This document shows positions 24,870 through 32,226 of a stretch of 64,000 nucleotides of DNA, piece after piece. The notes under the pieces are model-generated. The model made no database searches, was not told the origin of the DNA, and saw only the letters and a program-made list of their open reading frames with translations. Positions within the stretch are counted from its first letter, which is position 1, and every line of letters begins with the position of its first letter. Source of the DNA: Kibdelosporangium sp040675465 (GTDB lineage Bacteria; Actinomycetota; Actinomycetes; Mycobacteriales; Pseudonocardiaceae); contig NZ_JBFAPA010000014.1 in assembly GCF_040675465.1 (NCBI RefSeq), positions 264,906-328,905 on the forward strand, in the 5' to 3' direction. The translations under genes were made by a program, and so were the position numbers.

Positions 24870-25735
24870 TGTACCCAGCGCGGTTCCGTTACGAGGCACC
24901 CGGATCGCTCGACGAGGCCCTAGAGGTGCTCGCCCACCACGGCGACGAAGCGAAGGTCCTGGCCGGCGGCCAGAGCCTGATCCCGATGGTCAAGCTCCGG
25001 TTCGCCGCTCCGGGCGTGCTCGTCGACATCAACGGGCTGCCCGCTTTGGACTATCACCGCGAGGACGCCGATGGCTCGCTGGCTGTCGGCGCCCTCTGCC
25101 GTCACGTCGACCTCGAGTGGTCGACGCTGCTCGCCGAAACCCAGCCGACCATGGCCGCCGCGGCACCGCTGATCGCGGACCCGTTGGTACGCAACAGAGG
25201 CACGCTCGTCGGCTCGGTGTGCCACGCCGATCCGCAGGGCGACTGGGCGTCGGTCATGCTGGCGCTCAACGCGTCGATCGTGGCTGTGAGCGCGACCGGG
25301 CGAAGAACCATCCCGATGACCGAGTTCGTCCTCGGTCCCTTCCAGACCGCCCTGCGGCCGGACGAGATCGCCGTGGAAGCCCGGATTCCGGCCGCTTCCG
25401 GCGCGAGATCGGGGCGGTACCTCAAGCTGGAGCGCCGGGTCGGCGACTTCGCGACCGTCGGGGCCGCGATCGCCCTGGAGACCAGCGACGGCAAGGTGGT
25501 CCGGGCCGGGATCGGCCTGACCGGTGTGGGCCCCAACAACATCAAGGCGGTGGAGGCCGAGAACGTGCTGGTGGGCGGGACTTTGACACAGTCGGAGATC
25601 GCCGAGGCCGCGCGGCTGGCGGCGGCCGCGGCCGAGCCAAGAACCGATCATCGCGGCACCGCGGCCTACAAACGCCAAGTGGTGCGGGCGTTCGTCACCC
25701 GGGGCCTGACCCCGGTCCTCGTGAAGGCGGCGTGA
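24869..25735 (+). CDS. coxM: CO dehydrogenase medium (FAD) subunit, copy 2
   Basis: A 288-residue FAD subunit. AGGQSLIPMVKLRFA and the second FAD motif TLVGSVCHADPQGDW match the CoxM family, although Val replaces the first Gly of the usual TxGG. The start ATG overlaps the stop of the preceding small ORF by one base. The stop lies one base before coxS, the same spacing as in copy 1, so the two M-S-L sets come from an ancestral duplication or a parallel acquisition. Confidence 0.95.
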   Translation: MYPARFRYEAPGSLDEALEVLAHHGDEAKVLAGGQSLIPMVKLRFAAPGVLVDINGLPALDYHREDADGSLAVGALCRHVDLEWSTLLAETQPTMAAAAPLIADPLVRNRGTLVGSVCHADPQGDWASVMLALNASIVAVSATGRRTIPMTEFVLGPFQTALRPDEIAVEARIPAASGARSGRYLKLERRVGDFATVGAAIALETSDGKVVRAGIGLTGVGPNNIKAVEAENVLVGGTLTQSEIAEAARLAAAAAEPRTDHRGTAAYKRQVVRAFVTRGLTPVLVKAA

Positions 25736-25736
25736 C

Positions 25737-26246
25737 ATGACCGGATACCTGCGGGAGATCCGCCCGGAGACGATCACCGAGCGGCGGGTCACCCTGACCG
25801 TGAACGGCGAGCAGCGGACCGTCGAGATCGAACCCCGGGTGCTGCTGGCCCACCTGCTCCGGGCCGGCCTCGGCCTCACCGGTACGCACATCGGTTGCGA
25901 CACAACGAACTGCGGCGCGTGCACGGTCCTGGTCGACGGCAAGCCGATCAAGTCCTGCACGATGCTCGCGGTTCAGGCCGACGGCCATCAGGTGACCACA
26001 GTGGAGGGCATGGCCTCAGCCAGTGAGCTGCATCCGGTGCAGGAGGGCTTCCGGCAGGAGCACGGGCTCCAATGTGGCTTCTGCACGCCCGGGATGATGT
26101 TGTCCGCCATGGCCTTGCTGGAGCGCAACCCGGATCCCACCGAGGAGGAGGTGCGCTGGGCGTTGTCCGGCAACCTCTGCCGCTGCACCGGCTACCAGAA
26201 CATCGTCAAGGCCGTCCTCTGGGCGGCCGCGAAGCTGCGGTCGTGA
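25737..26246 (+). CDS. coxS: CO dehydrogenase small (2Fe-2S) subunit, copy 2
   Basis: A 169-residue iron-sulfur subunit with both clusters: HIGCDTTNCGACTV and IKSC for the N-terminal 2Fe-2S, and LQCGFCTPGMM and LCRCTGYQNIV for the C-terminal one. The N-terminus is about 14 residues longer than in copy 1 (MTGYLREIRPETITERR). It sits between coxM and coxL with minimal spacing. Confidence 0.95.
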   Translation: MTGYLREIRPETITERRVTLTVNGEQRTVEIEPRVLLAHLLRAGLGLTGTHIGCDTTNCGACTVLVDGKPIKSCTMLAVQADGHQVTTVEGMASASELHPVQEGFRQEHGLQCGFCTPGMMLSAMALLERNPDPTEEEVRWALSGNLCRCTGYQNIVKAVLWAAAKLRS

Positions 26247-26260
26247 ACGGGAGGCATGAA

Positions 26261-28657
26261 GTGACTGAGACAGTCCACCGAGCAGTTGACGAGATCAAGA
26301 TCGGTGGCGTCGGGGCCAGTCGCAGACGCGTCGAGGACGACCGGTTCATCCGCGGCCGCGGCACGTACACGGAGGACATCGTGCTGCCTGGCATGCTGTA
26401 CATGGAGATCCTGCGCAGCCCGGTCGCGCACGCCCGGATCAAGTCCATCGATGCCAGCAAGGCCTGGGACATCCCGGGCGTCCGGCTGGTGCTCACCGGT
26501 GAGATGGCCGCGCAGCGCAACCTCGCCTGGATGCCGACCCTCTCGTACGACACACAAGCCGTGCTGGCCACCGACAAGGTCCGGTTCCAGGGCCAGGAAG
26601 TCGCCTGCGTGGTCGCCGACAACCCATATATCGCCAAGGATGGCTGCGAGGCGATCGTCGTCGAGTACGAGCAGCTGCCCGCGATCGTCAACCCATTGCA
26701 AGCGCTTGCTCCGGACGCCCCGATCATCCGGGACGACAAGGAAGGCCAGCACGACAACGTTTGCTACCAGTGGGAGGTCGGCGACAAGGAGGCCACCGAG
26801 CGAGCGTTCGCGCAGGCAGACGTGGTCTCCAAGCTCAAGCTGCACTACCCGCGGTCGCACCCCTCGCCGATCGAGTGCTGCGGTTCGGTGGCGGACTACA
26901 ACTCGGCGACCGGCAAGCTGACCGTCTACATGACAACGCAGGCCCCGCACATCATCCGGGCCGCGGTGGCGCTGGTGGCCGAGCTGCCGGAGAACATGAT
27001 CCGGATCGTGTCGCCCGACATCGGCGGCGGGTTCGGCAACAAGGTCCCGGTCTATCCCGGCTATGTCTGTTCCATCCTGTGCTCGATCCTGCTGGGCAAG
27101 CCGGTGAAGTGGATCGAGGACAAGTCCGGGAACCTGATCTCCACCGGGTTCGCCCGGGACATGTACTTCGACGGTGAGCTGGCGCTGCGGCGGGACGGCA
27201 GGATCCTGGGCGTCCGGTTCCACGCCGACACCGACCAGGGCGCGTTCTTCTCCGACGCCCAGCCGAGCAAGTTCAAGATCGGCCTGGTTCACTCCGCCTT
27301 CGCCTGCTACGACATCCCGGTCGGGCACATCACCGCCCGCGGCGCGTACACGAACAAGGCGCCCGGCGGGGTCGCCTACCGGTGCTCGTTCCGGGTCACC
27401 GAGGCGATGTTCTTCCAGGAACGGTTGATCGCGGCCGCCGCGGCCGACCTGGGCATGGATCCGGCTGAGTTCCGCCGGGTCAACCTGGTCCGGGACGACG
27501 ACTTCCCGCACCGCACGCCGTTCGGGTTCCTCACCGACTCCGGCCAGTACGAGAAGTGCCTGAACATCGGCTTGGACGCCATTGACTACAAACAGTTCCT
27601 GCTCGACAAAGAAGCCGCCCGGGCCCGCGGCAGGCGTTTGGGCATCGGGATCTCGACGATGACCGAACCGCTGGGCGCGGGCAACAGCCGGGAGTACGAC
27701 ATCCTGGGTATCAAGATGTTCGACTCCGCCGAGCTGCGAGTTCACCCGACCGGCAAGGCGATCCTGCGCACGGGCGCGAAATCCCAGGGCCAGGGCCACG
27801 AAACGACGTGGGCCCAGATCGTCAGCCACGAGCTGGGCATCCCCGCGGAGGACGTCACCGTCGAGGAAGGCGACACGGACACGGCGCCGTTCGGGATGGG
27901 CACGTACGCGTCCCGCAGCACACCGGTCGCGGGCGCCGCGGTTTCCATGGTGGCGCGCAAGATCCGTGCCAAGGCCCGGAAGCTGGCCGCGCACCTGCTC
28001 GAAGTGTCCGAAGAGGACGTCGAGTGGGAACTGGGCCGGTTCTCGGTGCGGGGCGCGCCGCAGCGCAGCGTGTCCATCCAGGAATGCGCGATGGCCGCGT
28101 ACGGCAACATGCCCGACGGTATGGAACCGGGCCTGGAGAACAACGCCTACTACGACCCGCCCAACCTGACCTGGCCGTTCGCCTGCTACATCGCGACCGT
28201 CGAGGTCGACCCGGAGACGGGCGTGTGGGACGTGCTGCGGACGGTCGCGGTGGACGACTGCGGCGTGCGGATCAACCCGATGATCGTCGAGGGACAGATC
28301 ATGGGCGGGCTGACCGAGGCGTATGCCATGTCCTCCATGCAGTTCATCACGTTCGACGAGCAAGGTAACTGTGTGGGCTCGAACTACATGGACTATCTGC
28401 TGCCGACCGCCTGGGAGACACCGGGGTTCGAGCTGCACGAAGTCGTCACGCCCTGTCCGCACCACCCGATCGGCGCCAAGGGCGTCGGCGAGTGCGCTGC
28501 GGTCGGTGGACCGGCGGCGTTCGTCAACGCGGTGATGGACGCCTTGTCGGACACCGGGGTGCGCAACATCGACATGCCGCTGCTGCCCGACCGCGTCTGG
28601 GAGGCGTTGACCGAGCGCAGGGACGTCTCCGGGGCTCCGCCGGTGAGGAGTGAATGA
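26261..28657 (+). CDS. coxL: Aerobic CO dehydrogenase large subunit, copy 2 (form I)
   Basis: A 798-residue Mo-Cu subunit with the canonical form I motif VAYRCSFR (Cys375) and the catalytic Glu744 in GAKGVGECAAVGG. Other family features are IGGGFGNKVPVYPGYVCS near the cofactor, GQGHETTWAQIVSHELG, and DDCGVRINPMIVEGQI. GTG 26261 was chosen because GGGAGG lies 6-7 bp upstream; GTG 26243 is possible. Its stop overlaps the coxG start. This is the stronger candidate for a true, high-affinity CO oxidising enzyme. Such enzymes let aerobic actinobacteria use trace CO as an energy source. Confidence 0.95.
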   Translation: MTETVHRAVDEIKIGGVGASRRRVEDDRFIRGRGTYTEDIVLPGMLYMEILRSPVAHARIKSIDASKAWDIPGVRLVLTGEMAAQRNLAWMPTLSYDTQAVLATDKVRFQGQEVACVVADNPYIAKDGCEAIVVEYEQLPAIVNPLQALAPDAPIIRDDKEGQHDNVCYQWEVGDKEATERAFAQADVVSKLKLHYPRSHPSPIECCGSVADYNSATGKLTVYMTTQAPHIIRAAVALVAELPENMIRIVSPDIGGGFGNKVPVYPGYVCSILCSILLGKPVKWIEDKSGNLISTGFARDMYFDGELALRRDGRILGVRFHADTDQGAFFSDAQPSKFKIGLVHSAFACYDIPVGHITARGAYTNKAPGGVAYRCSFRVTEAMFFQERLIAAAAADLGMDPAEFRRVNLVRDDDFPHRTPFGFLTDSGQYEKCLNIGLDAIDYKQFLLDKEAARARGRRLGIGISTMTEPLGAGNSREYDILGIKMFDSAELRVHPTGKAILRTGAKSQGQGHETTWAQIVSHELGIPAEDVTVEEGDTDTAPFGMGTYASRSTPVAGAAVSMVARKIRAKARKLAAHLLEVSEEDVEWELGRFSVRGAPQRSVSIQECAMAAYGNMPDGMEPGLENNAYYDPPNLTWPFACYIATVEVDPETGVWDVLRTVAVDDCGVRINPMIVEGQIMGGLTEAYAMSSMQFITFDEQGNCVGSNYMDYLLPTAWETPGFELHEVVTPCPHHPIGAKGVGECAAVGGPAAFVNAVMDALSDTGVRNIDMPLLPDRVWEALTERRDVSGAPPVRSE

Positions 28658-29238
28658 TGCGTCTGGACAACGAGTTCGAAGTACCGGCACCGGTCGAGCA
28701 GGTCTGGAGGTACCTGCTGGACGTGCCGCGGATGGCGCCGAACCTGCCCGGCACGGAGCTCAACGAGGTCGTCGACGAGAACACCTACAAAGGCCACCTG
28801 GCCGCCAAACTCGGCCCGGTGTCGATGAGGTTCGCCGGTGTGGCCAGGATCCTGGAACGGGACGAGGCCGCGCACCGGATCGTGATCAAGGCCGAGGGCG
28901 CCGAGGCCACCGGCAAGGGCCAGGCGAGCATGGGCCTGACCGCGACCCTCGTCAAGGCCGGGTCGGGGACGAAAGTGCTGGTGGCGCAGGACATCGACAT
29001 CTCCGGCGCGGCCGCCCAGTTCGGCCGCGGCATGATCGGCGACGTCACCACCGTGCTGATGCGGACGTTCGCCCAGAACGTCGCCGAGGACATCCCGCGG
29101 TGGAGCCGGGGCGAGCAACGCTCGGAGCCGGCTCGCGCCGCCAGTGGGTTCAGCATCTGGTGGCAGGCCACGAAGACCGCGCTGGGCCGGTTTCTCGGCC
29201 GGTTCTTCGTCAGCAGAAAGGCAAGGGGACTGACATGA
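28657..29238 (+). CDS. coxG: CoxG, SRPBCC-family CODH membrane partner
   Basis: A 193-residue CoxG-type SRPBCC (START-like) protein. MRLDNEFEVPAPVEQVWRYL followed by VPRMAPNLPGTEL is the family opening, and the helix-grip fold spans about 1-145. The C-terminus is a flexible, basic and aromatic segment (FSIWWQATKTALGRFLGRFF) able to sit on the membrane. CoxG is known to anchor CODH to the membrane, and recent work on mycobacterial CODH points to a quinone-delivery role. ATG 28654 is an equally in-frame start; 28657 has better spacing to GAGGAG. It overlaps the next small membrane gene by ATGA. Confidence 0.9.
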   Translation: MRLDNEFEVPAPVEQVWRYLLDVPRMAPNLPGTELNEVVDENTYKGHLAAKLGPVSMRFAGVARILERDEAAHRIVIKAEGAEATGKGQASMGLTATLVKAGSGTKVLVAQDIDISGAAAQFGRGMIGDVTTVLMRTFAQNVAEDIPRWSRGEQRSEPARAASGFSIWWQATKTALGRFLGRFFVSRKARGLT

Positions 29239-29492
29239 CACTCTGGTGGATCGGCGCGATCGCCCTGCTGGTGGTCGTGTTCCCGGTGGTCCTGTGGCTG
29301 CTCAACCGGATCCTCGCGGCGGTCGAACGGATCCGGCTGGCCGCCAACCACATCCTGCGGGACGGGGCCGCGCTGAACGACGGCCTCGAACCGGTGCCCG
29401 CGCTGCTCGCCACCACCGACGCGACCATCCAGGAGGTCCAGGTGGGCGCGGTGCGGTACGCGGGCAGCGTGCAGAAGCTGCTGGACGCCTGA
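29235..29492 (+). CDS. Small single-TM protein 1 downstream of coxG
   Basis: An 85-residue protein. One TM helix (WWIGAIALLVVVFPVVLWLL, about 4-23) is followed by a hydrophilic, helical tail with regular Leu/Ala spacing (ILAAVERIRLAANHILRDG). I know no family name. The start overlaps the coxG stop (ATGA), so it is coupled to the CODH operon. The layout of TM helix plus amphipathic helix is repeated in the next four genes. Confidence 0.8.
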   Translation: MTLWWIGAIALLVVVFPVVLWLLNRILAAVERIRLAANHILRDGAALNDGLEPVPALLATTDATIQEVQVGAVRYAGSVQKLLDA

Positions 29493-29503
29493 AGGAGGAC
29501 GAG

Positions 29504-29731
29504 ATGCCCGCTGTGGCCTGGGTGACCCTGGTGGCCGCCTCCCTGATCATCGCGATGACCGCGCTCGGTCTGCTCCGGGTGATCCTGCACCTGCGCTGGG
29601 TGCACCGGACGCTGGACTCGGTGATCGGCGGCGTGGAGTCGATCGCGTCCCGGACCTCGACCGTGCCGGCCCGGCTGACGTCGGTGAACGCCACGTTGAA
29701 GCCCGTGCGCGACTGGACCGAGACGGTCTGA
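29504..29731 (+). CDS. Small single-TM protein 2 downstream of coxG
   Basis: A 75-residue protein with a TM helix at about 4-24 (AWVTLVAASLIIAMTALGLL). A helical tail of about 50 residues (HRTLDSVIGGVESIASRTST) follows. A GAAGGAGG ribosome site is close to the ATG. It has no enzymatic motif. It probably assembles with its small neighbours in the membrane (inference). Confidence 0.75.
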   Translation: MPAVAWVTLVAASLIIAMTALGLLRVILHLRWVHRTLDSVIGGVESIASRTSTVPARLTSVNATLKPVRDWTETV

Positions 29732-29744
29732 GGGGAGGCTTGTC

Positions 29745-29996
29745 ATGCAACCGGACCTGACCGGCTGGACCGTCGGGCTGATCATCGGGCTCGTCGTGGT
29801 GGCCGCTGTGGTCGCCTTGGTCACCCCGATCCTCGTGCTGGCCTACAAGATCGGCAAACAGGCCCCGCGGATCGACGCGGCTTTGCGGCAGGCCAAGGAG
29901 AACACCGCTCCGCTGGCCGCGTTGACGGTGACCATCGACCACGCCGAGACGATCGTGGCCGGGCTGCGGCGCGGCCGGGAGAGGCTGGGAGGCTAG
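29745..29996 (+). CDS. Small single-TM protein 3 downstream of coxG
   Basis: An 83-residue protein. The TM helix is at about 11-33 (LIIGLVVVAAVVALVTPILV), then comes a Lys/Arg-rich tail with heptad-like spacing (APRIDAALRQAKENTAPLAA). GGGGAGG precedes the ATG. It follows the previous gene by 13 bp. Confidence 0.75.
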   Translation: MQPDLTGWTVGLIIGLVVVAAVVALVTPILVLAYKIGKQAPRIDAALRQAKENTAPLAALTVTIDHAETIVAGLRRGRERLGG

Positions 29997-29998
29997 CC

Positions 29999-30280
29999 AT
30001 GCCCCAGGAAGAGCTGAACTACTGGACGACGATCCTGATCCTGGGCGCTATCGTGATCGTCGCGGTCGTGATCCTGTTGAGCCTCTTGGTGTACTTCGTC
30101 AAGCTGATCGACCGCCGGGTCGCCGCCGTCCGGGACACCTTGGCCGAGGTCAGTGCCAACACCGCTTCCGCGGCGCTGATCCCGCAGACGGCGTCCCGTG
30201 TGGACGCTGTGCTCGCCGAAGGCCTGCAGCACCACCTGTTCCTGGGCCGGGTCGCCAACGCGACGAGGGAGAACCAATGA
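29999..30280 (+). CDS. Small single-TM protein 4 downstream of coxG
   Basis: A 93-residue protein. The TM helix is at about 11-34 (TILILGAIVIVAVVILLSLL), and the tail helix contains RVAAVRDTLAEVSANTASAA. The gap to the preceding gene is two bases, and its stop overlaps the next start by ATGA. Its tail resembles that of protein 3 in charge pattern, which suggests paralogy, though short length prevents certainty. Confidence 0.75.
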   Translation: MPQEELNYWTTILILGAIVIVAVVILLSLLVYFVKLIDRRVAAVRDTLAEVSANTASAALIPQTASRVDAVLAEGLQHHLFLGRVANATRENQ

Positions 30281-30624
30281 TCGTGCTGACGGTCGTGGAG
30301 ATCGTGGTGTTGATCGCCGGGCTGGCGTTCTTCCTGTACTGGATCGGGTCGCTGCTGACCCGGATCGCGGCGAACCTGGAGGAGTGCGGCGAACACGTCC
30401 AGACCATTCTCGGCCACGCGGGGGACATCGTCCCCGGCGTGGAGCACATCAACCGCACCGGCAAGGTGGTCGCGAGTGCTTTGCCGCTGCTGTACGGGTT
30501 CGCGGAGCAGATCGTCACCAATGTGACGCCCGCCGACGCGGTTCCCGACCACCGGGTCACCCGGCCGGCGTCCGGGCAGCGGCGTTCGCGGCTGCACGAG
30601 ACGGTCGGCTTCACCCCGGGATGA
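30277..30624 (+). CDS. Small single-TM protein 5 downstream of coxG
   Basis: A 115-residue protein. The TM helix is at about 4-24 (LTVVEIVVLIAGLAFFLYWI). A helical segment follows (RIAANLEECGEHVQTILGHA), then a weakly hydrophobic stretch (ASALPLLYGFAEQIV) that might touch the membrane, and a basic tail. It is the largest of the five and overlaps genes on both sides by ATGA. Confidence 0.75.
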   Translation: MIVLTVVEIVVLIAGLAFFLYWIGSLLTRIAANLEECGEHVQTILGHAGDIVPGVEHINRTGKVVASALPLLYGFAEQIVTNVTPADAVPDHRVTRPASGQRRSRLHETVGFTPG

Positions 30625-31031
30625 TCCGGCTCGGGTCGCTCGCGGGCTATCTCTTCGACGGGCCACGGCTGCTCGGCGGGTGGACCCCGCCGAGCAAGCC
30701 GGCGGTCTATGCGGTGCTGTGCAAACCGGACCCGGACGCGAAACCCGAGCGCTATGCGGTGATCTACGTGGCGCACACCGACGACCTCGCGGCGGAGGGC
30801 TTTCCGTTCCACCACCCGCGTGCGCATGCGTGGATCGCGCGGGCGGGTTCGCGGTGGAAGGTGCACATCGCGACTTTCGAGGTGCCCGGCGGCACTCGTT
30901 CGCACCGGGAGCAGATCACCGCCGAGCTGATCGCGATGTATCGCCCGCGCTGCAACGACACCCAGTACAGCCCGACCTGGCGTCCGGAGTGGATCGGGCG
31001 GTCACGAGGAGAGGAAGGCCACCAGGCCTAG
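30621..31031 (+). CDS. GIY-YIG-like protein
   Basis: A 136-residue protein. The segment VYAVLCKPD ... YAVIYVAHTDDL, about 15 residues apart, resembles the paired strands of GIY-YIG nuclease folds. A conserved-looking Arg (HAWIARAG) and Glu (HREQITAELIAMYRPRCN) come at the expected places, and the ending YxPxCN is typical. The GIY triad is VYA and the YIG triad is YVA, so catalysis is uncertain. It starts in an ATGA overlap with the last small membrane gene. It is thus, oddly, the last gene of the CODH operon. Confidence 0.55.
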   Translation: MIRLGSLAGYLFDGPRLLGGWTPPSKPAVYAVLCKPDPDAKPERYAVIYVAHTDDLAAEGFPFHHPRAHAWIARAGSRWKVHIATFEVPGGTRSHREQITAELIAMYRPRCNDTQYSPTWRPEWIGRSRGEEGHQA

Positions 31032-31442
31032 GGTGCGGAGCAGCCAGTCACGGACGTACACCCAGAGCGGGGCGCGGCCGCCGTTGTCCTTGCGGATCAG
31101 TCGCAGGCCGGTGATCAGCTTGCCGACCGTGGCCTGCAGGGCCCACTGGACGATGATCCGGTCCACAATGGAGAACCCGACGAACCCGGCCAGCGTGACC
31201 CCGGCGATCAGCCAGCCATCGGTGAACTTCCCGTGCGCCACACCGACCGCGACGCCGAACGCGAGTCCCAGGTGGACGATCATGTCCAGGACGAAGCTCC
31301 AGAACGCGCGCCGCCCGGTTGGTGACGGATAGCGCGGGTCGCCGTGCCCGCCATGCTCCGGCGGTAGCCAGCTCGACGCGGTCGGAGGTTTCCGCAGGTC
31401 ACGGCTGCGTACCGCGACCAGCTCGACGGACTTCTTGCTCAC
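31002..31442 (-). CDS. RDD-family membrane protein
   Basis: A 146-residue protein with three hydrophobic segments, at about 47-66, 77-97 and 128-145. The RDD pattern is visible as TGRRAFWSFVLDMIVHLG and ATVGKLITGLRLIRKDNGG. RDD proteins are small transporters or membrane scaffolds of uncertain function. It converges on the preceding gene, with a 30-bp overlap. Confidence 0.8.
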   Translation of the reverse strand: MSKKSVELVAVRSRDLRKPPTASSWLPPEHGGHGDPRYPSPTGRRAFWSFVLDMIVHLGLAFGVAVGVAHGKFTDGWLIAGVTLAGFVGFSIVDRIIVQWALQATVGKLITGLRLIRKDNGGRAPLWVYVRDWLLRTLGLVAFLSS

Positions 31443-31501
31443 AACCGGTGATCATGCCGGATGGTGTGGCCGTTCGTGGTCGTTTCGGGCACATCGGATG
31501 C

Positions 31502-31530
31502 TTGAGGTTCTCTGACAGGTTCCTGACAAT
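31502..31530 (+). promoter_or_regulatory. Putative promoter with tandem repeats, efflux operon
   Basis: TTGAGG (31502-31507) and GACAAT (31525-31530) are separated by 17 bp, a reasonable sigma-70-type promoter. Overlapping it are two head-to-tail copies of GGTTC(T)CTGACA at 31506-31517 and 31518-31528. These could be a response-regulator binding site. It lies 20 bp before the lipoprotein gene. Confidence 0.45.
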
Positions 31531-31549
31531 CACCGAACAGCATGGCGGC

Positions 31550-32116
31550 ATGAAGATCTCCCGTGCCGTGGTCGTGCTGTGCGGTTTGCTGACGGCCTGC
31601 AGCAGCACGCAGACCCCGCCGGCCAAGGACGTCGCCTCACTGTCCACCCCGGGCGCCACCCAGCAGCAGGCCCCGCCGTCCGACGAGTCCCAACGTCCCC
31701 AGCTGCGGCTGGACAGCAGCGACGAGGAGCAGCAGGCGGCCTGGGACGGCTACTACGTGTGCCTGAAGCAGAACGGCCACGTGATGCTCAGCGCGCGCAA
31801 GCACTCCGGCCCGGCGGGCAATGACATCGAGACGCCGGACATGAACGACGACAGCCCGGCGAGCAAGGCGGCCGAGGAGAAGTGCAAGGGCAAGCTGCCG
31901 CTGCAGCCGCCGGAGATGGACGCGGCCAAGAACCCCAAGTACGTGGATGACTACCACGCGTGGGTGAAGTGCATCAACGACCACGGGATTCCGGTGGTGG
32001 AGACTGACCCGCCAGGCAGTGGCTGGACCTACAACGGCACGGTGACCGTGCCGGAGAAGGAAGCCGCGGAGATCGAGAAGGACTGCCAGCTACAGGCCTT
32101 CGGCGGTGGCAAGTGA
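31550..32116 (+). CDS. Secreted lipoprotein of the MacB-like efflux operon
   Basis: A 188-residue lipoprotein. The lipobox LTAC places the acylated Cys at residue 17, after a basic, hydrophobic signal. A Ser/Thr/Gln-rich linker follows, then a soluble domain with spaced cysteines (YYVCLKQNGHVM, EEKCKGKLP, WVKCINDHGIPV, EKDCQLQAF). This repeated xxC..xNG/DHGI pattern is seen in small actinobacterial lipoproteins encoded with peptidoglycan-binding adaptor/ABC operons. It probably sits on the outer leaflet and works with the adaptor. Its stop overlaps a 37-codon micro-gene (GTGA). Confidence 0.85.
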   Translation: MKISRAVVVLCGLLTACSSTQTPPAKDVASLSTPGATQQQAPPSDESQRPQLRLDSSDEEQQAAWDGYYVCLKQNGHVMLSARKHSGPAGNDIETPDMNDDSPASKAAEEKCKGKLPLQPPEMDAAKNPKYVDDYHAWVKCINDHGIPVVETDPPGSGWTYNGTVTVPEKEAAEIEKDCQLQAFGGGK

Positions 32117-32226
32117 GCGCCCCGGACTGGCGGGCACGCACCCGTCCAGGGAGTGCGCCCGACTGGCGGCTGGCGCCGCCCGCCTCGCCGCCGAAGTTCG
32201 GCGGCGGGAGGAGTGGTGGGGTGTGA
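32113..32226 (+). CDS. 37-codon micro-gene between lipoprotein and adaptor
   Basis: A short open frame starting at GTG encodes 37 residues with the repeat APDWRARTRPGSAPDWR and a Pro/Gly-rich end. It begins in a GTGA overlap with the lipoprotein stop (32113-32116). It ends in a second GTGA overlap with the adaptor start (32223-32226). These are exactly the spacings used by the other genes of this operon. That arrangement is unlikely by chance and suggests a translated coupling peptide. The DWRAR motif recurs in the micro-gene at 51642-51731. Alternatively, ribosomes may simply reinitiate through it. The function is unknown. Confidence 0.6.
   Translation: MSAPDWRARTRPGSAPDWRLAPPASPPKFGGGRSGGV
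32187..32205 (+). promoter_or_regulatory. Hairpin before adaptor ribosome site
   Basis: GCCGCCGAA-G-TTCGGCGGC is a 19-base perfect palindrome ending one base before the GGGAGGAG ribosome site of the adaptor gene. It could tune translation of the downstream genes, or place the adaptor under translational coupling through the micro-gene. Confidence 0.35.

Noticed and set aside
26192..28690. Long open frame opposite coxL copy 2
   Set aside because: Low-complexity Arg/Val/His-rich translation without motifs; the + strand carries the complete CODH large subunit.
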